Source: Leptasterias polaris (lineage: Eukaryota; Echinodermata; Asteroidea; Forcipulatida; Asteriidae). Taken from it: a DNA stretch of 64,000 nucleotides. Location: NCBI GenBank assembly GCA_037783415.1, contig JAZGTN010000046.1, positions 2,610,501 to 2,674,500 of the forward strand, in the 5' to 3' direction. The position numbers were made by a program, and so were the translations under genes. Under the pieces are notes generated by a model that did no database searches, was not told where the DNA came from, and saw only the letters and a program-made list of their open reading frames with translations. This document shows, piece after piece, positions 10,212-21,200 of this stretch; the first letter of the stretch is position 1, and each line of letters opens with the position of its first letter.

Positions 10212-12233
10212 CGAGAATTCGCGATTTCGTTCACACTGTCAACGACGGCCCATGACGGTCGTTGACAATGTTTTTTGAAATTTGGTGCTGGCACTAAATT
10301 TCTCGCCAGCAACAAATTTGGTGCTGGCACCAAATTTAGTGCTCACTTCAGCCTGGTGCCGACCGGTTGGGTGTTGGGAACAGATTGCTGACGAGGTCTA
10401 ACTTGGGTAAATACATGATTAATTATTTAGTAATTGTAATATTACTAAAACTAAAAAGTAATTATATATTATTATTAATGAGACATTTGGTAATTATCAT
10501 GGAAACTTTGTGTCAAGTAAAAAGCTGATTCACTTCAGCACTAAAGACAAAAGAAAATCGTTTCAGAATTAGAACAAACTTTTAAAATCGTACGACTCTC
10601 TCATAGCCATAGTGCAGAAACTAGGGTAACACTGTTTATTAGGAGGGCACCATTATTTCTAAGGCTTGACTTTTTCCTAAACAAGCCCCTTTTCAGCGCT
10701 CTCTTTTAAATTTATGTCATTATTAATAATTTGTTGTTAGAATTAGAAAGGCAGTTTACTGTTTAGTTATACTGTTGTCGGTTGTGCTGTTGTGGAGGTA
10801 AAAACAAATACAATGTGTGTGTCTGCGAGAAAATAGTTTTAAAAAAACTTTAAATATGCAAAAGCTTATAAAATTGTAACATTTTTATTCTGGTAAATGT
10901 TTTTAAAATCCAAAAAGTCCAGGTTTCAAATGGGGGGTAGGGGGGAGGAAAAGGGGGGTGGGGCACCCGGGGGATAAGAGGGGGATAAGGGGGTGGGGCA
11001 CCCGGGGGGGATAAGGGGGTGGGGCACCCGGGGGGATAAGGGGGTGGGGCACCCGGGGGATAAGGGGGTGGGGCTCCCCGGGGGATAAGGGGGTGGGGCA
11101 CCCGGGGGGGTGGGGCACCCGGGGGGATAAGGGGGTGGGGCACCCGGGGGGTAAGGGGGTGGGGCACCCGGGGGGATAAGGGGGTGGGGCACCCGGGGGG
11201 ATAAGGGGGTGGGGCACAAGGGGGTGGGGCACAAGGGGGTGGGGCACCCGGGGGTGAGGCATCTGGGGGTGGGGCACCCGAGGGGGGAAGTCAAGAACAT
11301 CAATAATGGGCTTGCTCACTTTCATGCTTTACCCATCCATTACACACAGAAGTGGCGAGTTCAGAAAACGATTTAGTGCTAGCTCGGCCGGCGCTTTGGT
11401 GTAATTTTATGAAGATTCTCCAAAACCAAATTTTGTGGGAACTGTTTTCTCATAATAGTCGTGGCTTGGTCCCGGGCCAAGCCCATTGACTTTCCCTCAG
11501 GTCTTACACCTAGACACCAGACACTGCACTTCTTCAATTACGTTTCAACTGATCAGCTGTCTCCCACCTCATTCACCGCCTTTATTTTACAGTACAATAT
11601 AATACTACAATAGATACTGAAAGTGATGGGTACACGATTATGTGAGTAGATGGTCGAAACCATTTTGTCAAAACCACTAGTTTCTCACCTTAAAAAAAAA
11701 ACCCAAAACAACCAAGTATTGAAACCCTTTATTGGCTCATATGACCTAAATGCAAAATGGCCTGTTACCATGGCAACGAAACGTACAAAAGTAAGATGTT
11801 TCGGAACCTTACTCACCAAATCATTTCATCTTTAAATCAGTGGGTTTTTTTTTCATGGGCACCCATGTATGAATTTAAATGTTCTATATTTAGTGCAATT
11901 TGAGGACTGTAGCGATTACTCTGAGCTTTAAACTGCATTGATCCGGCATTATATGCTAACTATAGCAACACCTGATTGCAAATCCAAAGTCCAATCAGTG
12001 GATTTCAAACAACCAGATTTGAGGTTCAGGGGAGCAATAGTTTCACACCTTTTGATGAATTTATACTAAATTACCCTGTCATAAATGTCCCATTACTGTC
12101 TTTGTTTAGTACAATTAATTGCTGTTCTTTCTTTACTTTCTTTGCAGAAAGGGCTGTAAGCAGGCCTGCTTAAAACTAAAGAAGGCACTTTACGTCAAGT
12201 TCTTAAGACATTTCAAAAGTTTGGAGTTCTAAG
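10212..12233. other. Spacer upstream of DHCR24
   Basis: It holds a 10-bp-arm palindrome (about 10238-10268, TGTCAACGAC and its complement), a cluster of AAATTTGGTGCTGGCAC-like short repeats (10280-10345), the G-rich minisatellite, and unannotated sequence from 11300 on. A possible 3' splice site TTTCTTTGCAG lies at about 12136-12146, which would allow a 5' UTR exon of DHCR24 running to the ATG at 12234. No other gene is visible. Confidence 0.5.
10928..11290 (+). repeat. G-rich minisatellite, units of about 20-25 bp
   Basis: Variants of GGGGTGGGGCACCCGGGGG followed by GATAAG are repeated at least 14 times. Runs of four or more G on the plus strand could form G-quadruplexes. Long proline-rich open frames exist on the minus strand in all three phases, which marks them as repeat artefacts. 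Confidence 0.93.
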
Positions 12234-15200
12234 ATGTTTCCCCAGCTTTGGTTAGTGACACTTTGTGTGGCTCCAGTAGTAAGCCTGTTAGTTTGGATAC
12301 GCATTAAGGGACTTGAGCACACCATTGTAAACCAGCGATGGATCTTTGTTTGTCTGTTCCTTCTGCCATTGTCGGTTGTCTACGATGTGGTGACCTTTGT
12401 GCGAAACTGGCTGGTGTTCCAGTTGAATACTGCACCTTTGAAGCATGACAAGCGCGTCAAGGACATACAAAGACAGGTACATCTACAATGTATCATTTAG
12501 GCCATGTTACACGAGGCTTGTAGCTCAAAATGTTTACTGGATCAGAATGAGTTTTACTTGACCAAAATCAAAATGAGAAAAACAAAACTTTCTGAGAACA
12601 CAGGTTTACAGGCATTTAACTGTTTTTATTTGACACAGGCAAGACCTGTCAGAGAATATTTATCTAATTTGTCTTTACAGGGCTCGAAATTTACATTGGA
12701 TTGCAGGCCCAAGGCCAGTGAGTTTAGCCTTGGGCTAGTAAATCTCTGACCAAACAAGTCCAGGCCACTAACTATTTTTTGCAAAGTCTTATCTGAAAAC
12801 ACTTTTCAACAATCTTTTTCCCCAAAGGTTTTGGAGTGGAGATCAAATGGATCGAAGCGACCTATGTGTACATCGCGTCCTGGATACCAGACTGTCAGCT
12901 TGCGTGTTGGAAAATACAAAAAAACACATCATAATGTTCATATCAACCTAGGTAAGGAGAGGCCATTTTGCCTGAAAATATTTTCTAGAAGCCAATTTTT
13001 CCTTACTATCAGTGTTATGACTAATGTACTGTGCAAAGTTTTCTTTTCTTTAAAAATTTCACAGAGCTCTTGTTGTCCTGTTTTGGGGTATGGTTTGCAA
13101 TCATGGGCCTGGAATTTCATCTTTGAGAGGGCAAGGCCATTTCCATTTTGCAAAGGGCACTTCCATTGGACAATCTTAAAGTCTGTGAAAAACTTTTGAA
13201 GGGGCATCAAGGCCAAGACTAGGGGCAACAGAGCCCATGCCTCCGTGGCCTCCGTGTGATTCAAGGCCTGCAAGCATATTGTACATCGAGTACATGTATT
13301 TACTCATTACCGCAATCCTTGAACCCAACAAGTCAAAAGCTTAGGCCCCCTGTTAAAAAAATATTCAATAATTAATTTCAAAACTTTAGAACAAAGTTTT
13401 CAGGAGTAAGCTTGTGAGGACATCAATTCCTTTAAAGTCGGGAAGTTGAATTTAATTTCCAAGTGGGTGTTAAAAATTAGACTTTTAACCTCTGATAAAG
13501 TTCAAATGATAAAGACATTTATTTAATTCTAAGTGTTTACCGTTGCTATTATTTGCACTAAAGAGTTTGCACTGCTAGTCCTTTTTTTGTATTGGTCCAA
13601 AGTGCAATAGTTTGGGTGTATTCATCCACTATAAGGACTATAAGTTTGTTGACTTGCAGTTTGTAAAGATTTCATAAAATTGGTTTGCATGTTTTTGAGC
13701 TCTTGGCAAATGTGGTTTATTGATCTCTTGATCTCCAAAGTAGTTGTTCGACAATCATTTTCTAAGAAAACAATTGATTTATTTGTTGATTTTGATTTAT
13801 ATTTCAAACTTGAGAAAATAGAATTAGCTGTTGCAAACTGCTTACCAACCAAAAGGACCTGTGGTATAAATGCAAAAATTAGTTAGTGGCCTGACGTTTC
13901 AAACCTAGCAGAGTCTTTCTCGAAGGCTGAATGACAACACACATAAACATGTATACAAGTGTAACAAGAGCAGTCAAGTGGAAATACATGAATAGAGAGA
14001 GAGAGAGAGAGAGAGAGAGAAGCAGAAAACATTCAGAAAAAGCAGGGGGTGAACAGGGATTATGGAGATAAAGGGGGGGGGGGGGGGTTATGGAGGGAGC
14101 ATTTTTCTCTTAACGCCAGATATGAAATTGCAATAAATTACCTTATAGCAATGAGCCGATGAAATAAAACTGTGCTGTAGTGCTTAATTTAAGCTGGATA
14201 GTTGTGTTCTTAGCAAGCCCAAAACAAAACGTATCAGTAAACCTTTTTTAAATTTGTGTCTCTGTGTATTTAAAGGATTTAAAGTTAGGTACCTGGAACC
14301 ACTGCCTGATGCTCCTTGAACATTTTGTTTTAATTTTAAGGCCAACTTTCCTTACACTATGTGCAGTTTATTTACGAATTATTGTAATTTTCCAGTCTAT
14401 TTACATTATAACCTGTCCCAATTCAAACACAGTATAAGTATCTAAAGGCATCGTTCTAGTTTTTGATTCCTCTTATTTTATCTCTAACCCTCACCTCCAG
14501 TGGCCCCTTTTTTTTGGGGGGGGGGGGGCTTGTGTTTGGGGACACCTGATAAAAATGTGCACAGGTGCTGTCAGGGAAATATAAAAGTATAAAAACTATC
14601 AGCAAAAGACTCCAGACGGGGGTCAGGGGACCAATTAAGGGTACCAGGGAACCTTGACATAGGACCCCCTGAAAAGATACCACAGAACCCCAGGCAAAGG
14701 ATTACGGAACCCCAGACAGAGAACCCGGCTGAGGGGGTCCAACTGGACCCCTGACAAGGGACCACAGAACCCCCTGACACAGGACCCCTGACCAGGTACC
14801 CCTTAAAAGGGGACCTTGGGACCACTGACAAGGAACCATGGCCCCTGACAGAGGACCACGGAACCCCTGACACAGGACCCCTGACAGGGGACCACAGGAC
14901 CCCTGACCGGGGACCACAGGACCCCTGACCTTGGGACCACTGACAGGGGACCTTAGGACCACTGACAAGGAACCATGGCCAGGACCCCCGACAGAGGACC
15001 ACGGAACCCCTGACAAGGGACCACAGAACCCCTGACACATGACCCCTGACAGGAGACCACAGGACCCCTGACAGGGGACCACAGGATCCCTGACAGAGGA
15101 CCTTGGGACCACTGACAGGAACCCCTGACAAAGGACCCCTGACAGGGGACCACAGGACCCCTGACCGGGGACCTTGGGACCACTGACAAGGAACCATGGC

Positions 15201-18200
15201 AAGGACCCCTGACAGGGGACCATGGAACCCCTGACAGGGGACCATTGGATCCCTAATGGGACCACAGGAACCCGACATGGGACCACAAGAATACTGACAC
15301 TGACAGGGAACCCACTGGTACCATCAAACAGGGGAACTATACTGTGAGTCTTTGTATAATTCACACGGTAACTCGGGTTCACCTACACTGTATAATCCAT
15401 CACTACACGTGTTCAGTAATTTATTTCTTGGTCTCATTTTGACTCCCGGAGCAGTTGACATTCTTGGAGTGGACACAGAGCGAAGAGTGGTACGAGTTGA
15501 ACCACTTGTTTCGATGGGACAGATCACTGCCATGCTGAATCCACTTGGATGGACCCTACCTGTCTTACCAGAGCTTGATGTGCTTACTGTTGGTATGTCA
15601 AAAGTATTGATCCAAAACTTCTTATCAGTTGCTAGAAACTTTCTTATACATTAGGGCTGACCCGTTACACTAGCCTGGCGTAAAGTGTCCACTATAAAAC
15701 TTCTACAGGCTAGTAAACACTAACTTAACTTGCTAGATGGGCTACTAAAAAACCCAACCAATTTTGTTGAAAATGCTCATTATATTTCTTCCTTTTCAGA
15801 TGTGAATTATAAATTTTAAAATGTGTTTTAAAAGTTGATTTCATTTTCACTACCTTATTATGGAGACTGTGAACAAAGCAGAAAAGGGAAAACAAAAGGT
15901 TTCCAAGACTGGGGTGCTCCACATGAAATTTTGTGTACTAAGTCTATGGGAGGTTCTTAACTACTGGGACAAAGGAAAATACAAAAGATGTCTCAAATTT
16001 GATGTAAAAAACAGAATGTGTGTCTTTGAGCGTGTCTACCCATTGAAACCAAGGATTTTAACAAAAGGGATCCAGGTGTTTGACAGAGCGAAGGTGTCCT
16101 CGCTACGTTTTCGTGTACAAAACTAATGGGGACGTCGCCCCAAAAAAAGTCCAAACAATGGGAGAGAAGAGAAGTCCTCGATTAGCGGGATTCACAAAGG
16201 TGTTTGAGTGTATGAATGTAACTTCTGTGAACCTTACGTTTACAGATCAAATCATTCTCTTTTTATCATACTCTGTTAATGTGTAGGAGGAATGGTTATG
16301 GGTGTTGGAATAGAAACGTCATCACATAAATTTGGGTTATTTCAACACACATGTGTGGCGTATGAGCTGGTGATGGCGGATGGGACATTAGTCAGATGTT
16401 CAAAGGTGGGTTTGAGATTACATCATGATGATTCCGAATGTTACATAAAAGAACTCATTCTTTGTCCCCAAAAAATGCTTCTTTTACTTTTTCTTAGTAT
16501 AATCATCTTGTTTGTCAGCCATTCATTGAATTATTTTGATCAAACCTAGATTTGGTGACACCAGTTTGGTATAAAGATAGAAATTATATCCCAACTTGTT
16601 CATGAGAAAGAGTGTGTTTGTTTGAATGTGAATTTTGAAGGTCTATGCAGATCTGAACATAACAGGTTGTAGCCTACTCAGTGGAGCACAATTCTGCCAA
16701 TTCTGAGAATATGTACCCCTTGAAATGAGCAGTTTTGATGTAGGAGATTGTTTTGAATCTTGACGTGTACATCTTTGTTTACTCGCATCTCTAGAAAGAT
16801 TCTAAAACTTCTTATCCTCTCCGAGTTTCTTATTATTCTGCTTCAAATTTATCTCGCCTGCTTTAATTGCTTATTGCAGGATGAGCATCCCGATCTGTTC
16901 CATGCAGTGCCGTGGTCCTACGGAACCCTCGGATTTCTTGTGGCAGCTGAAATCCAAATAGTGCCGGCGAAGAAGTATGTGAAGGTGAATTACAGGCCGG
17001 CACACTCCAGGAGCGAAGTCATCAAGGTGTTCACTGAGGAAACACTCAAAGAGGCGGGAAATGATTTTGTGGAGGGGCTGGTGTACAGTAAGGATACTGC
17101 AGTAATCATGACGGCCAATATGACAGATGTGGCTGAGGAGCACAAGGTGAGAAACTCTTGGTGTAACAATGTGGGTGAAGGCAGGTTTAGCCCCCCCCCC
17201 CCCCACCCCACCCACTCATGACAGCCATAACAGACGAGGCTCAGGAACAGAAGGTAAGACTCAGTTCTGTAACCAGAGGAGGGGGGGGGGGGGCAGCAGG
17301 GTTGAGCCCCCTCACAGGCCACTAATGACAGCCAATATGAGGCTGAGGAACAGAAAGTGTAGAGGGGGGCAGGTTTGAACCCCCACCCCCACCCTGCTAT
17401 GACAGATGACAGATGAGACAGATGAGACTGAAGAACAAAAGGTAAAACTCATTTTGGGTAGGGGAAGGTAAACCCCCCCTCCCCATCCACTCATGAAGGC
17501 CAATTGACAGATGAGGCTGAGGAACAGAAGGTAAGCCTCTTGGTGTAATCATGTTGTGGAGGGGCAGGTAACCCCCTCCCCATCCACTCATGAAGGCCAA
17601 TTGACAGATGAGGCTGAGGAACAGAAGGTAAGCCTCTTGGTGTAACCATGTTGTGGAGGGGCAGGTAACCCCCTCCCCATCCACTCATGAAGGCCAATTG
17701 ACAGATGAGGCTGAGGAACAGAAGGTAAGCCTCTTGGTGTAACCATGTTGTGGAGGGGCAGGTATACCCCCCTCCCCATCCACTCATGAAGGCCAATTGA
17801 CAGATGAGGCTGAGGAACAGAAGGTAAGCCTCTTGGTGTAACCATGTGCGGGGGATTTTGAGCCCCTGCATAAATTGTTTCTCAGATTTCTGAGGGTTGG
17901 TGTCCATTCACAATGCGGTGGTCAGAGATGGGGTTTGAACCCCTAATTGTCACCTCGCTAAGCGGGGGATGGATTTTACGTTCTTGTGAAAATACTGTGA
18001 CAGTCTTTTGCTGTTTTTCTCAGCAAGTAGACACTGTATTCAGCTGAATTTTTCTGGCGTGACTTTGATTGTATCTTTCTTTATAATTCTGCCTCTAAAT
18101 CAGCATAACGTCGGCAAAAACCAATCAATGACACTACCTTTAACTATTAAATTAAAAACACACTGGACAAATATTTCAATTTTAAGGAATCAAAGGAATC

Positions 18201-21200
18201 ATCATTCCATAAATATACACTTACTATGGTAACAAAATGCGTTATTTGTTCCAATCCTTGGATAATGTTGTATTCATGCATTGCTTGTTTAGAATTTTCC
18301 TCTCTGAACCTTTTATGGTGTTTCTCCCTGTTCATTCTGATTTACAGTGCTTCTATAAATGCCTATTATTATTATTATAATTTGTTTTTTACCCTTTCAC
18401 CGATGTGTGTTAAAGGTATTATACAGGATTGGCAGAGCTGACAAAATAATCACAGACAGTGTTCATGTTTTGTGTAATCAACCACATACATGAAATAACA
18501 AACCTGTGAAAATTTGAGCTCAATTGGTCATCGAGGTCACGAGAAAATAGTGAAAAGAGACCTTAAGTGTTTTCTGTTTTTCAAACATCGAGTTTATAAT
18601 CGCGCGCGATAAAAACTGTTGTTTTACTCATTTCTCAGAAACGATAGCATTTTAGGCAGAAATATTTTAAGGAACCCTTTCTACCATTACTTACTTTAAA
18701 TCATGTAAGTTATGTGTGAATCTGTGAACATTTGTGTTTTTCGATCTTACCAATAGTGTACAGGGCCTTTAAGCACTGTATACTCAGTACTTTACAACTC
18801 GGGTGGGTTTCGAACCCACAACCTTTGCATTGCTAGAGCAGATGTTTTACCACTAGACCACCAAGCTATCCTGATGGCTAGAGGCAGTTAGAATCCTTAG
18901 CAGCGGGTACCAACAATTTAATAGATGTTAATTTATGCATCGGGGATAATGAATATAATTTGGTTTTTACCCTTACACTGATGTGTGTTAAGCACTGTAT
19001 ACTCAGTACTTTACAACTCGGGTGGGTTTCGAACCCACAACCTTTGCATTGCTAGAGCAGATGTTTTACCACTAGACCACCAAGCTATCCTGATGGCTAG
19101 AGGCAGTTAGAATCCTTAGCAGCGGGTACCAACAATTTAATAGATGTTAATTTATGCATCGGGGATAATGAATATAATTTGGTTTTTACCCTTACACTGA
19201 TGTGTGTTAAGCACTGTATACTCAGTACTTTACAACTCGGGTGGGTTTCGAACCCACAACCTTTGCATTGCTAGAGCAGATGTTTTACCACTAGACCACC
19301 AAGCTATCCTGATGGCTAGAGGCAGTTAGAATCCTTAGCAGCGGGTACCAACAATTTAATAGATGTTAATTTATGCATCGGGGATAATGAATATAATTTG
19401 GTTTTTACCCTTACACTGATGTGTGTTAAGCACTGTATACTCAGTACTTTACAACTCGGGTGGGTTTCGAACCCACAACCTTTGCATTGCTAGAGCAGAT
19501 GTTTTACCACTAGACCACCAAGCTATCCTGATGGCTAGAGGCAGTTAGAATCCTTAGCAGCGGGTACCAACAATTTAATAGATGTTAATTTATGCATCGG
19601 GGATAATGAATATAATTTGGTTTTTACCCTTACACTGATGTGTGTTAAGCACTGTATACTCAGTACTTTACAACTCGGGTGGGTTTCGAACCCACAACCT
19701 TTGCATTGCTAGAGCAGATGTTTTACCACTAGACCACCAAGCTATCCTGATGGCTAGAGGCAGTTAGAATCCTTAGCAGCGGGTACCAACAATTTAATAG
19801 ATGTTAATTTATGCATCGGGGATAATGAATATAATTTGGTTTTTACCCTTACACTGATGTGTGTTAAGCACTGTATACTCAGTACTTTACAACTCGGGTG
19901 GGTTTCGAACCCACAACCTTTGCATTGCTAGAGCAGATGTTTTACCACTAGACCACCAAGCTATCCTGATGGCTAGAGGCAGTTAGAATCCTTAGCAGCG
20001 GGTACCAACAATTTAATAGATGTTAATTTATGCATCGGGGATAATGAATATAATTTGGTTTTTACCCTTACACTGATGTGTGTTAAGCACTGTATACTCA
20101 GTACTTTACAACTCGGGTGGGTTTCGAACCCACAACCTTTGCATTGCTAGAGCAGATGTTTTACCACTAGACCACCAAGCTATCCTGATGGCTAGAGGCA
20201 GTTAGAATCCTTAGCAGCGGGTACCAACAATTTAATAGATGTTAATTTATGCATCGGGGATAATGAATATAATTTGGTTTTTACCCTTACACTGATGTGT
20301 GTTAAGCACTGTATACTCAGTACTTTACAACTCGGGTGGGTTTCGAACCCACAACCTTTGCATTGCTAGAGCAGATGTTTTACCACTAGACCACCAAGCT
20401 ATCCTGATGGCTAGAGGCAGTTAGAATCCTTAGCAGCGGGTACCAACAATTTAATAGATGTTAATTTATGCATCGGGGATAATGAATATAATTTGGTTTT
20501 TACCCTTACACTGATGTGTGTTAAGCACTGTATACTCAGTACTTTACAACTCGGGTGGGTTTCGAACCCACAACCTTTGCATTGCTAGAGCAGATGTTTT
20601 ACCACTAGACCACCAAGCTATCCTGATGGCTAGAGGCAGTTAGAATCCTTAGCAGCGGGTACCAACAATTTAATAGATGTTAATTTATGCATCGGGGATA
20701 ATGAATATAATTTGGTTTTTACCCTTACACTGATGTGTGTTAAGCCTGAGTTCAGTTATTATTGTTATTTATAGCTAATTTGTCGACTGAATGAGATGTA
20801 TTTAATGTTTGTTATGTTTAGATCAATGATATTGGTTATTTCTGGAAACCCTGGTTCTTCAAGCATGTTGAGCAATATCTCCACATTGGTGATGGGTATG
20901 AATACATACCATTGCGTCATTACTATCATCGCCATACCAGAAGTATCTTTTGGGAGCTACAAGTGAGTGCCTACATCCATGACATCAATGTCTCATTTTA
21001 CATTTATACCGGGAAAGCTCCATTAAAGAATATCCGAGTTTGGCCATAAAAACTTGGATTAAACTTATTGGATGAGCAGTTAATCTGCTTCTTGGGCAGC
21101 CAGCAGTACTACTGGTTTGTGCATGATCCAATTAAGTCCACTGTTTGGAAATAGAATTACTTGGACATAACAGGTGTGAGCTGTCAGACGGAAAGGATGT

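Noticed and set aside
10850..11325. Overlapping proline-rich ORFs of 105-140 residues
   Set aside because: All three minus-strand frames are open because of the G-rich minisatellite, so there is no coding signal.
14571..15382. Minus-strand ORFs up to 235 residues rich in Gly, Pro, Val and Ser
   Set aside because: They follow the 17-21 bp minisatellite and overlap each other in several frames.
17397..17907. Minus-strand ORFs with repeated motifs such as [12 protein letters not shown]
   Set aside because: They are antisense to the tandem copies of DHCR24 exon 5 and inherit their period.
18773..20746. Cluster of nine tRNA genes
   Set aside because: A- and B-box-like parts are present, but the acceptor stem does not close and the tail is SINE sequence.
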